33,005 nt of DNA from VGBK01 sp964354255 (lineage in GTDB: Bacteria; Actinomycetota; Acidimicrobiia; Spongiisociales; UBA11373). The notes beneath the pieces were generated by a model. That model was not told the DNA's origin. It made no database searches and worked only from the letters and a program-made list of their open reading frames with translations. The stretch spans positions 1 through 33,005 of the forward strand of contig CAYGYX010000016.1 of the NCBI GenBank assembly GCA_964354255.1, written 5' to 3'. This document shows, piece after piece, positions 24,593 through 31,622 of the stretch. A program made the position numbers and the translations under genes. Position 1 is the first letter of the stretch, and each line of letters opens with the position of its first letter.

Positions 24593-25450
24593 TCAGACCC
24601 AGCGCTTCGGCCGGTCGCGCAGGCCGATCCCCCAGCGCTCGCAGAACTCGAGGAACCGGTGCCGACGCACCCCCTGCCACTCCAGGTCGGCGAGGTTCTC
24701 CCGGAGAGGGACATCGCGACGCAGGGTGGCCAGGAACCGGTAGACCAGAGCCTCGGCCAGGCTGCCCCGCAGCGCCGCCACCAGGCGGTCCGCCCCCCGC
24801 ACCTCCGGAGCCCACAGCTGGGTCTCGAGGGGAATGCCCTCGAGATGCCGGTGCCGGGCCAGGACCGCCGCCGACGACTTCGCTCCCCAGCCCCGCACCC
24901 CGGGCAGGCCGTCGGCGCTGTCGCCCACCAGGGCCAGATAGTCGGGGATCGACTCGGGGGCGACCCCGAAACGGCCCCAGACCCCCTCTTCGTCGAAGAA
25001 GGCCCCCTTCCGCCGGTCGTAGCAGACCACTCGCGTCCCCTGCACGCACTGGCAGAGATCCTTGTCGGGGCTCATCAGGACCACCTGTTCGACTTCGCCA
25101 GCGAAGCGAGCCGCGGCGGTGGCGAGGGCGTCATCGGCCTCGTAGGTAGTCATCCGCCACACCACCACCCCCAGTGCCTCCAGGCCGTCTTCGGCGATGG
25201 GGAACTGGGCGAGCAGCTCGGCGGGCACCCCGGCCTCGGTCTTGTAACCGGGGAAGAGGTCGTTGCGGAAGGAGCGGATGACCGTGTCGAAGGCGGCTCC
25301 CAGGTGGGTCACCCCCTCCCCCTGCAGGAGGCTCAGGGTGCTGGCCAACAGGCCTTGCACTGCCCCCACCTCGACCCCGTCGGGCGAGGTGCGCCTCGGC
25401 GCCCCGTAGTAGGCCCGGAACAACTCGTAAGTGCCGTCGAGCAGGTGGAG
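24593..25450 (-). CDS. 5'-3' exonuclease (PolA N-terminal/flap-nuclease family), 5' end in assembly gap
   Basis: The 285 visible residues begin LHLLDGTYELFRAYYG, so only about two residues are missing into the N run. Typical nuclease motifs follow: FDTVIRSFRNDLFPGYK, YEADDALATAA, LMSPDKDLCQCV, ALVGDSADGLPGVRGWGAKSSAAVL with a helix-three-turn helix, and a C-terminal WERL-like segment. The aspartates of the metal site are present. It would cut 5' flaps or 5' ends in repair or replication; it is too short to be a full DNA polymerase I and lacks a polymerase domain. The start codon is not visible. It is convergent with the regulator gene, and the 162 bases between them show nothing recognisable. 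Confidence 0.9.
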   Translation of the reverse strand, partial: LHLLDGTYELFRAYYGAPRRTSPDGVEVGAVQGLLASTLSLLQGEGVTHLGAAFDTVIRSFRNDLFPGYKTEAGVPAELLAQFPIAEDGLEALGVVVWRMTTYEADDALATAAARFAGEVEQVVLMSPDKDLCQCVQGTRVVCYDRRKGAFFDEEGVWGRFGVAPESIPDYLALVGDSADGLPGVRGWGAKSSAAVLARHRHLEGIPLETQLWAPEVRGADRLVAALRGSLAEALVYRFLATLRRDVPLRENLADLEWQGVRRHRFLEFCERWGIGLRDRPKRWV

Positions 25451-25785
25451 NNNNNNNNNNNNNNNNNNNNNNNNNNNNNNNNNNNNNNNNNNNNNNNNNN
25501 NNNNNNNNNNNNNNNNNNNNNNNNNNNNNNNNNNNNNNNNNNNNNNNNNNGGGGAGCGCCGGCGCCGGCCGATGCCTCCCGGGGAGAAGCCGGGCGCAGG
25601 GCCGTCTGCCCGTCTGGAGGGGAGGTTGCCGATGCTGGGATGAGGCGCTTGCGCGACCCGGAGGAGGCGGGTGCGAGTGGCTGTTACTCGTCGGGGATCA
25701 CCGCCGCCGGGGGCAGTGGCTCCGCCATCCCGGCCGGACGTCGGCCCGGCCCCGGAGGCGGGCACGACCTTCTAGGGTTCGGCAC
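25451..25785. other. assembly gap (100 N) plus 235-base intergenic region
   Basis: Bases 25451-25550 are N. Unlike the first gap, the flanks (AGGTGGAG before, GGGGAGCG after) share no sequence, so real sequence may be missing. It would hold the start codon of the minus-strand exonuclease gene. Bases 25551-25785 are GC-rich, and I see no gene or repeat in them. They end with the TAGGGT promoter box of the DUF1003 gene. Confidence 0.6.
25773..25778 (+). promoter_or_regulatory. candidate -10 box (TAGGGT) for leaderless DUF1003 transcript
   Basis: TAGGGT ends seven bases before the ATG at 25786, and the intervening TCGGCAC holds no ribosome binding site. Confidence 0.5.
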
Positions 25786-26250
25786 ATGACCACCTTCGAG
25801 CATGTCCCGCACCACCGAGTCACCCACCGGGAGCCTCCCGCCCAAAGCGGGGACGAGTACGAGAGGATCGGGTTCAACGGCCGCCTCGGAGCCGCCATCA
25901 CCCGAGGAGTCGGGACCATGTGGGCCTTCTACTTCGCCGCCGCCTTCATGGCGGGGTGGATGCTGCTGGCCGCGACCCACGTCATCTCGTTCGACCCCTA
26001 CCCGTACCCCTTCCTGCTCTTCCTGGGCAACATCGTCCAGCTGCTGCTGATGTTCGTCATCCTCGTCGGCCAGCAAGTGCTGGGCCGCGCCACCGACAGG
26101 CGGGCGGTGCAGACCTACCAAGACGCCGAGGCGATCCTCCACGAGTGCCTCGAACTCCAGCGCCATCTGACCGTCCAGGACCATTCGCTCGACTCTCTCA
26201 TCTCCCGCATGGAGCGGCTGTCGGGGCAGGCCACCCCCAACAGCGCTTGA
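25786..26250 (+). CDS. DUF1003 family membrane protein
   Basis: The 154-residue protein matches DUF1003: FNGRLGAAITRGVGTMWAFYFAAAFMAGWMLL (first membrane helix), DPYPYPFLLFLGNIVQLLLMFVILVGQQVLG (second helix), and TYQDAEAILHECLELQRH. It has two membrane passes and short cytoplasmic ends. DUF1003 proteins are common in bacteria and of unknown function. The ATG is supported by TAGGGT seven bases upstream. Its stop faces the convergent GH13 gene. Confidence 0.88.
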   Translation: MTTFEHVPHHRVTHREPPAQSGDEYERIGFNGRLGAAITRGVGTMWAFYFAAAFMAGWMLLAATHVISFDPYPYPFLLFLGNIVQLLLMFVILVGQQVLGRATDRRAVQTYQDAEAILHECLELQRHLTVQDHSLDSLISRMERLSGQATPNSA

Positions 26251-26296
26251 GCTCCGCCGAGCCCGACCCCTCCGCCGCCCCGCCCCGCCCCGCCCG

Positions 26297-26309
26297 CCGG
26301 CTCCGCCGG
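26297..26309. terminator. weak nested stem-loop in convergent intergenic region
   Basis: CCGGC-TCC-GCCGG lies inside a longer pairing of CCCGACC (26262-26268) with GGTCGGG (26308-26314), amid CCGCCCC repeats, in the 195 bases between the DUF1003 and GH13 genes. No T-run follows, so termination is only possible. Confidence 0.25.
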
Positions 26310-26445
26310 TCGGGACCCGGCGCGGGCGCACCGGGCAGCAGCCGGGCAGCGGTCCCTAACCCGCTCCTCGGGGGCTTGGCCAGGGCAGCGGCCGGGCTCG
26401 GTCGCCCCTTTCGCTCCTCCCCGCGCCCGCGGAGAGGCACCCGGC

Positions 26446-28245
26446 TCACCGATCCTGCGACAGGATCAGGGCGCTGTAGGGGCCGAGGCCGACGTCGCCG
26501 TGGAAGGGGAGGCCACCCCACTCCCCGGGCCGGGCGTCGGTGTCGTAGGCGTGTAAGGCCCCGAAGGACGGGTCGTACCCCGCCCAGTCGCTGTTGAAGC
26601 GGACCCGCCACCGCCCGCCCCGGGGGAAGCCGATGGTGTAGCCCGGGTAGGTGCGGTCGGCGAAGTTGGCCACCACCACCACGTCGTCCCCGGGGCCGCC
26701 GCGATCCCAGCGGTGGAAGGCGACCACCTTGCCATCCTCGTCGACGTGGTGGACCCGGACTCCCCCGCCCGCCAGGCCGGCGGTGAATCCCCGGAGGTTG
26801 CGGCGCAGGGCAATGAGGTCCCGGTACAGGTCGACGATGCCGGCGAACTGTTCCCTCCGCGACCAGTCCACCGGGTCCTGGTCCTGGAACCAGCGGTCCT
26901 CCAGCATCTCCTGGCCCTGGAAGAGCATGGGGGTCCCGGGCGAGGTGAACACCAGTACGGCGCCCAGGGTGGATCGCTTCTTCGACGGCCAGGAGTCGGC
27001 CTGCCCCGGCCAGATCTCCTCGGGGAGGCGCTCCCGGCCGTTGGCCACCTCGTCGTGCGACTCGGTGTAGATGACCCGCCGGAGGGGGTCACCGACACCA
27101 GCGCCGGCCACGGCCCGGGCTACCTCGGTCATGCTCCGGCCCTCATCGGCGGGCGGCACGAGCACCCGTCGCAGGGTGTGCACGAACTCACCGTCCCACT
27201 GGGCATCGAAGCCCGCCCCGCCTTCGGCGGTGGGTCGGGTGAGAGCCGGGTTGCCGGCCAGGTCCTCGGCGATGCTCGGTTTCCACGGCTGGCGGGCGTC
27301 GATCTCGTCGTTGACCCAGCGGAGCAGACCCCACCCATCGGCCAGGGCGGTGGCCGGGTCGGCATCGTTCCCGTCGACGTCGCGGATGTAGCGCGTGGCG
27401 TCCCAGCGGAGGCCGTCGGCCCGATATTCCTCGAGCCACATCAGGGCGTTGTCCCGGATGTACTGCCGCACCTCTGACCGGCCGTAGTCGGGGCGCTCGC
27501 CCCAGGGGGTACGGGAGTGCCAGTCCTCGTAGAAGTAGATGCCGCCTTTGCCCGGCTCGCCCCACCCGTCGAAGCGCCACAGGGCGTTGTCGCCCGGGCC
27601 CCAGTGGTTGTAGACCACGTCGAGAATCACCGCGATGCCATGGGCGTGGGCGGCATCGATGAAGCTCAGGAGGCCATCGGGCCCGCCGTAGGCCTCCTCG
27701 ACGGCAAAGGGATTGGCCGGGTTGTACCCCCACGAGTAATCGGCGGCGAACTCGGCGGCCGGCATCACCTCCACGGCGTTCACCCCCAGGGCGGCCAGGT
27801 AGGGCAACTTCTCGGCGGCGGTGCGGAAGCGACCCGGCTCGCCCCCGGGCCGGTCGTTGAACGTGCCCACGTGCAGTTCGTACAGCACCAGGTGGTGCCA
27901 GACCGGCATGCGGAAGGGGGCCCGATACCGCCGCGCCAGGTCGACGACGACCGCATCCCCGGCCGAGTGGGTGACCAGGCGGGCGTAAGGGTCGATACGG
28001 GACAGGTCCTCTCCCCCGGTGCCGACCGAGTAGCGGTACCGGTCGCCCGGGCCGGCACCGGCCACATCGGCGGACCAGTATCCGTTGCCCTCCTGGGTCA
28101 GGGGATGCGCGGACGGCGACCAGTCGTTGAAGGTGCCCATCACCGCCACCCGCTCGGCGTGGGGAGCCCACACCCGGAAGGTGGTGCCGCCGTGGTAAGG
28201 GATCGACCCCATACCCGGCCGGGGGGATGGCAAGGCGTCGGGCAC
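26446..28245 (-). CDS. GH13 1,4-alpha-glucan branching-enzyme-like protein
   Basis: The 599-residue enzyme has an N-terminal CBM48-like beta-sandwich (TTFRVWAPHAERVAVMGTFNDW) and a GH13 barrel. VILDVVYNHWG is followed by nucleophile Asp282 in GLRWDATRYI, acid Glu327 in IAEDLAG, and the third carboxylate Asp398 in ESHDEV. The C-terminal domain starts near GVRVHHVDEDGK. It would make alpha-1,6 branches in glycogen-like glucan or remodel maltooligosaccharide; GH13 trehalohydrolases also have the N-terminal module, so branching is likely rather than certain. It is shorter than most GlgB proteins and no other glycogen gene lies nearby. The GTG at 28245 is supported by AGAGGAA about eight bases upstream. 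Confidence 0.85.
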   Translation of the reverse strand: MPDALPSPRPGMGSIPYHGGTTFRVWAPHAERVAVMGTFNDWSPSAHPLTQEGNGYWSADVAGAGPGDRYRYSVGTGGEDLSRIDPYARLVTHSAGDAVVVDLARRYRAPFRMPVWHHLVLYELHVGTFNDRPGGEPGRFRTAAEKLPYLAALGVNAVEVMPAAEFAADYSWGYNPANPFAVEEAYGGPDGLLSFIDAAHAHGIAVILDVVYNHWGPGDNALWRFDGWGEPGKGGIYFYEDWHSRTPWGERPDYGRSEVRQYIRDNALMWLEEYRADGLRWDATRYIRDVDGNDADPATALADGWGLLRWVNDEIDARQPWKPSIAEDLAGNPALTRPTAEGGAGFDAQWDGEFVHTLRRVLVPPADEGRSMTEVARAVAGAGVGDPLRRVIYTESHDEVANGRERLPEEIWPGQADSWPSKKRSTLGAVLVFTSPGTPMLFQGQEMLEDRWFQDQDPVDWSRREQFAGIVDLYRDLIALRRNLRGFTAGLAGGGVRVHHVDEDGKVVAFHRWDRGGPGDDVVVVANFADRTYPGYTIGFPRGGRWRVRFNSDWAGYDPSFGALHAYDTDARPGEWGGLPFHGDVGLGPYSALILSQDR

Positions 28246-28331
28246 GGGCGGTTCCTCTTTCGCGGGGGGCCGAGTGTGCCACGGCGGCGGGGCCAGGCCG
28301 TCGCGCCCTCCCCCGGCCGGTTCCCGGCCGC

Positions 28332-28337
28332 TACCCT
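28332..28337 (+). promoter_or_regulatory. candidate -10 box (TACCCT) for leaderless transcript of the gene at 28344
   Basis: TACCCT ends six bases before the ATG at 28344, with CGGGGC between and no ribosome binding site. Confidence 0.5.
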
Positions 28338-28343
28338 CGGGGC

Positions 28344-28859
28344 ATGACCTACCGCCCGGCCCGGCCCCCGGTGGTCTTCGGGGCCTGCCGCTTCGAGAGC
28401 GCCCTCCTCTCCAACCGCTGGCGCCTGGTGCAGGGCCAGCAGGTGCTGGCGGAGTTGCAGCGCATCCCCACCCGGCACATCTCGCTGCTGCGCCTCCCCG
28501 ACCGCACGCTCATCGAGCTCCGCCCCTCCGGCTGGGGGACGGTGGCCGCCTACTACCGCGACGAGGAGATCGCCCGGGTGGAGCGCAGCTCCTGGTGGGG
28601 CCGGCGTTGGCAGCTGACCGGCCCCGGCTTCGCCTGCGCCCTCACCAGCGATCCCCTGCCCCGCCGCTGGTCGCTGCGCTACGGCAACGAACCGGTGGGC
28701 CGCCTCGCCGGCACCCTCTGGTCCTACAACCGCCTGGCCGTGCACACCGACGTCGCGGTCCCCGTCGCCTCGCTGGCCCTCGCCTGGCACGTGCTGGCGC
28801 GTCCCTGGGAGGCGGCGGCCGCCCCCGGCGCGCTGGTGCCGGCGCGGGAGCCCCGTTGA
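28344..28859 (+). CDS. small conserved-looking protein of unknown function
   Basis: The 171-residue protein begins MTYRPARPPVVFGACRFESALLSNRWRLVQG and is rich in Trp, Arg and alternating hydrophobic residues (LLRLPDRTLIELRPSGWGTVAAYYRDEE, RWSLRYGNEPVGRLAGTLWSYNRLAVH), which suggests an antiparallel beta-barrel. A hydrophobic AVPVASLALAWHVLA stretch near the C-terminus may be a membrane helix. The fold loosely recalls tubby/LURP-one-like proteins, but I do not recognise a family. Codon bias is coding-like. The ATG is supported by TACCCT six bases upstream. It sits 13 bases before the sulfurtransferase gene and may be cotranscribed with it. Confidence 0.65.
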   Translation: MTYRPARPPVVFGACRFESALLSNRWRLVQGQQVLAELQRIPTRHISLLRLPDRTLIELRPSGWGTVAAYYRDEEIARVERSSWWGRRWQLTGPGFACALTSDPLPRRWSLRYGNEPVGRLAGTLWSYNRLAVHTDVAVPVASLALAWHVLARPWEAAAAPGALVPAREPR

Positions 28860-28872
28860 ATGCTCGGTCAGC

Positions 28873-29715
28873 GTGCCTGACGGGCACCTGATCTCGGCCT
28901 CCGACCTTGGGGGACGCCTCGGCGATCCCCGACTGCGCCTGGCCGACGTGCGCTGGTACGTGGGTGAGCCGGGGCGCAACCGGGACGAGTACGCCGCCGG
29001 GCACCTGCCGGGGGCGATCCTCCTGGACGTCGACACGGACCTGAGCGCTCCCTCCGGCCCCGGGCGCCACCCTCTCCCCGATCCGGCGGCCTTCGCCGCC
29101 CTCATGGCCGAGCGAGGCTTGGGGGACGACCACCTCATCGTCGCCTACGACGACGCCGACGGGATCTACGCCGCCCGGCTCTGGTGGATGTTGCGCTGGA
29201 TCGGCCACCCCGGTGGCCGCCTGCTCGACGGGGGCCTCCGGGCGTGGCAGGCTGCCGGCCTCCCCCTCACCACCGATGCGCCCCGGCCGACGCCCGCCCT
29301 GATGACGGTGCGGCCCGGCCCCACCCGGGTCATCGACCGCGACGGCCTGTGGGCGCGCCTGGGCTCCGCCCTCCTACTCGACGCCCGCCTGCCCGACCGC
29401 TACACCGGCGAGCAACACCCGGTCGATCCCCTCGGCGGGCACATCCCCACCGCCCGCCACGCTCCCGTCACCGGCAACCTGGGGCCGGACGGGCGCTTCC
29501 TGCCGCCCGAGGATCTGGCTCGGCGCTACCGGGCGCTGGGGGTGGGTGAGGGCGACACGGTGGCTTCCTGCGGCAGCGGGGTCACCGCCTGCCACGACAT
29601 CCTGGCGATGGTCCTGGCCGGGCTCCCCGAGCCGATCCTCTACCCGGGCTCGTGGAGCGACTGGTGCACCTCCGGCCTGCCCTACGCCACCGGGCCCGAG
29701 CCGGGCACCGTCTAG
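28873..29715 (+). CDS. sulfurtransferase (thiosulfate/3-mercaptopyruvate type), two rhodanese domains
   Basis: The 280-residue protein has tandem rhodanese-fold domains of the TST/MST family: LRLADVRWYV, DEYAAGHLPGAILLDVDTDL and WWMLRWIGHPGGRLLDGGLRAWQAAGLPL in the first. The second has LLLDARLPDRYTGE and the active-site loop CGSGVTACH with persulfide Cys233, followed by YPGSWSDWC. It transfers sulfane sulfur from thiosulfate or 3-mercaptopyruvate to cyanide or thiols in the cytoplasm; the CGSGVTA loop favours 3-mercaptopyruvate sulfurtransferase. The GTG at 28873 is the nearest plausible start and has no clear ribosome binding site. Its TAG abuts the convergent LigD remnant. Confidence 0.92.
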   Translation: MPDGHLISASDLGGRLGDPRLRLADVRWYVGEPGRNRDEYAAGHLPGAILLDVDTDLSAPSGPGRHPLPDPAAFAALMAERGLGDDHLIVAYDDADGIYAARLWWMLRWIGHPGGRLLDGGLRAWQAAGLPLTTDAPRPTPALMTVRPGPTRVIDRDGLWARLGSALLLDARLPDRYTGEQHPVDPLGGHIPTARHAPVTGNLGPDGRFLPPEDLARRYRALGVGEGDTVASCGSGVTACHDILAMVLAGLPEPILYPGSWSDWCTSGLPYATGPEPGTV

Positions 29716-29916
29716 TCAGCCTGCCGGGCCCAGGCCGAGGCCCTTCTCCGCCGCCTCGAAATGCTGCCCGCCCCGCAGCACCGGGGCCAAGAGGTCGCCG
29801 AAGCGAGTGACCCGGTCCCAGATGGTGGCGATGGTGAACGCGGCCGGGTCGGCCCCCTTCACCTCCTCCCACAAGAGCGGCGTCGACACCGGCGCTCCCG
29901 GGCGGGGCCGTCGTAG
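29716..29916 (-). pseudogene. LigD polymerase-domain C-terminal remnant
   Basis: The frame ending in TGA at 29716-29718 reads LRRPRPGAPVSTPLLWEEV, then AAFTIATIWDRVTRFGDLLAPVLRGGQ, then FEAAEKGLG to the stop. This matches the C-terminal end of the LigD-type primase/polymerase domain of bacterial NHEJ (PGAPVSTPL, FTI, GDLLAPVL, Q are its usual end). Only about 66 residues of a roughly 290-residue domain remain, and there is no start codon. The homology ends where the next plus-strand gene's TAGGCT promoter and ATG begin. It is therefore a broken gene, truncated at the 5' side by rearrangement or deletion. No Ku or LigD gene is in the window. Confidence 0.7.
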
Positions 29917-29919
29917 GCT
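29914..29919 (+). promoter_or_regulatory. candidate -10 box (TAGGCT) for the gene at 29928
   Basis: TAGGCT ends eight bases before the ATG at 29928, matching the box before the MBL-hydrolase gene. It lies at the broken edge of the LigD remnant. Confidence 0.45.
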
Positions 29920-29927
29920 GGACTGAC

Positions 29928-30638
29928 ATGGGTCACGACATCCGCATCGGAGTGGAGCCGCCCCCCGCCCCTCCTCCCCGGTCGGGGAAGCTGATCGGCC
30001 TGGCGGCGGCCCTCGTCCTGTTGGTGTCGGCCGGGGCCTGGCTGGTGGGGAGCTTCCGCGACTCCTCCTCGCCCGCCACCACCACCATCGGTCTGCCCGG
30101 GGAGACCACGACCACGACCACCGAGCCGACCGCCGCCGCCCTGGAGGACCGGCTGCCGCGGGCCCGCACCTTCTGGACGGCGCTGGGGGCAGGCGACGCC
30201 GCCCTCGCCACCGCCGCCGCGGTGCCCGAACCCGCCCCGGGAACCGCCGACCTCATCGCCTTCGTCGCCGCCCTCTCCCCCGGCTTCACCGTCGGCGACT
30301 GCCGGGTGTTCGCCGCCAACGCCGTCGAGTGCCTGGTGACGGTGACCAATGAGGATCTCCTCGCCATCGGCCTGGGCACCGCCGACGAGCGACTGCTCGT
30401 CTCCGATGACGGCTGGTTCGACGTGCCTTCCGTGGTCTCGTCGTCGGCCGCCCGCCTCAGCCTCCACGCCCTCAACATCCACACCGAGGAGGTGCAGGCC
30501 GCCTGCCCCCTCACCGGCAGCCCCCAGGTGTCCGGCCTGGCCATCGTGGGGTCCCCCACCGCCGCCTGCGGCGCCTACCTGGCCGGCCTCATCCCGGAGT
30601 ATCTCGGTGGCGATGACACCGTGACGAGCCTGCCGTGA
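29928..30638 (+). CDS. membrane-anchored protein with Thr-rich linker, unknown
   Basis: The 236-residue protein has a short cytoplasmic Pro-rich start (MGHDIRIGVEPPPAPPPRSGK), one membrane helix (LIGLAAALVLLVSAGAWLVG), a Ser/Thr linker (PATTTIGLPGETTTTTTEP), and an exported globular domain with four cysteines (GDCRVF, AVECLV, QAACPL, AACGAY) likely forming disulfides. No family is recognised. It is followed 30 bases later by a second protein of the same build, so the two may be expressed together and act at the cell surface. Confidence 0.7.
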   Translation: MGHDIRIGVEPPPAPPPRSGKLIGLAAALVLLVSAGAWLVGSFRDSSSPATTTIGLPGETTTTTTEPTAAALEDRLPRARTFWTALGAGDAALATAAAVPEPAPGTADLIAFVAALSPGFTVGDCRVFAANAVECLVTVTNEDLLAIGLGTADERLLVSDDGWFDVPSVVSSSAARLSLHALNIHTEEVQAACPLTGSPQVSGLAIVGSPTAACGAYLAGLIPEYLGGDDTVTSLP

Positions 30639-30668
30639 GCCAGACTGTGCGGAGGAGAGGAGACCTTC

Positions 30669-31589
30669 GTGGACGCTGATACCGGCCCGGCCGCTGCCTA
30701 TCCCCCGCCGCCTCCGCCCCCGCCCGCCCCGTCCAGGCCGGGGGTGCCCTGGTGGGCCGCCGCCGCCGGCCTGGCGGTGGTGGCGGCCGTGGTCGCCATC
30801 GTGCTGATGATGCAGGGCGGCGATGGGCCCGCCACCACCCTGGCCGGCTCCACCTCCACTACCACGCCCGCTACCGAGACCACCACCTCCACCACGACGG
30901 CCGCCACTACCACCACCATCGGCCCGACGACGACGGCCACCACGCCGACGACCACGAGCACCAGCACGACCACCACCACGGTGGTGGCCGACGATCACTA
31001 CGGCCCGGCGGCCCTCGACTACTTCCGGCAGATCGCCGGTACGGCCGAGTACGGAGGAGAAGCGGGCACGCTCCACCGCTGGACGGGCGACCTGCGCATC
31101 GCCGTTTACGGTGACCCCACAACCCGGGACCGCCGGGCCCTCGCCGCGGTGGTCGACGACCTGAACGAGATCATCGGCACCGTCGAGGTGAGCGTCGTCG
31201 AGAGCGATTCCAACATCGAGATCTACTTCGTGCCGGTGGAGGAGTTCGCCGCCATCGAGCCCGGCTACGTCGAGGGCAACCTGGGTTACGTGTACATCTG
31301 GTGGGATGCGGCCGGCTCGATCTACTCCGGCCGGGTGCTCATCTCCACCACCGGCGTGACCCCGGCCGAGCGCGCCCACCTGATCCGCGAGGAGCTCACC
31401 CAGGGGCTGGGGCTGCTCAACGACTCGTTGAGCTACCCCGAGAGCATCTTCTACCAGGAGTGGACCGAGACCAACCGATACACGCGGCTCGACCGGCTGG
31501 TCATCGAGATGCTCTACCGCCCGGAGCTGTCGGTGGGCATGGACATCGACGAGGCGCTGACCGTGCTCACCGGGCTCGAAGCCGGCTGA
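30669..31589 (+). CDS. membrane-anchored DUF2927-like protein
   Basis: The 306-residue protein has a Pro-rich start, a membrane helix (WWAAAAGLAVVAAVVAIVLMM), a long Thr-rich linker (residues 55-110), and an exported domain resembling DUF2927: LRIAVYGDPTTRDRRAL, NIEIYFVPVEEFAAI, HLIREELTQGLGLLNDS, PESIFYQEW. The EELTQ block with the following SIF motif is typical of that putative peptidase-like family, but no complete zinc site is evident. The GTG at 30669 follows GGAGGAGAGGAG by about eight bases, the clearest Shine-Dalgarno in this area. It is the second gene of a likely pair and ends 33 bases before the convergent LarA-family gene. Confidence 0.75.
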   Translation: MDADTGPAAAYPPPPPPPPAPSRPGVPWWAAAAGLAVVAAVVAIVLMMQGGDGPATTLAGSTSTTTPATETTTSTTTAATTTTIGPTTTATTPTTTSTSTTTTTVVADDHYGPAALDYFRQIAGTAEYGGEAGTLHRWTGDLRIAVYGDPTTRDRRALAAVVDDLNEIIGTVEVSVVESDSNIEIYFVPVEEFAAIEPGYVEGNLGYVYIWWDAAGSIYSGRVLISTTGVTPAERAHLIREELTQGLGLLNDSLSYPESIFYQEWTETNRYTRLDRLVIEMLYRPELSVGMDIDEALTVLTGLEAG

Positions 31590-31622
31590 CGGCGTCCCGG
31601 CCCCCCGCCCGACCCGGGGCTC

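Noticed and set aside
26251..26330. CCGCCCC low-complexity tract as a possible origin or promoter
   Set aside because: It lies between convergent genes, where promoters are not expected, and has no DnaA-box-like or iteron pattern.
30840..30990. Short triplet-rich DNA (ACC/ACG repeats) that could be taken for a repeat array
   Set aside because: It encodes the Thr-rich linker of a membrane-anchored protein and has no regular spacer structure, so it is not CRISPR or a mobile repeat.
29859..31379. A 506-codon minus-strand open frame opposite the two Thr-linker proteins
   Set aside because: Gly/Arg/His-rich and motif-free, generated by the Thr-rich coding repeats on the plus strand.
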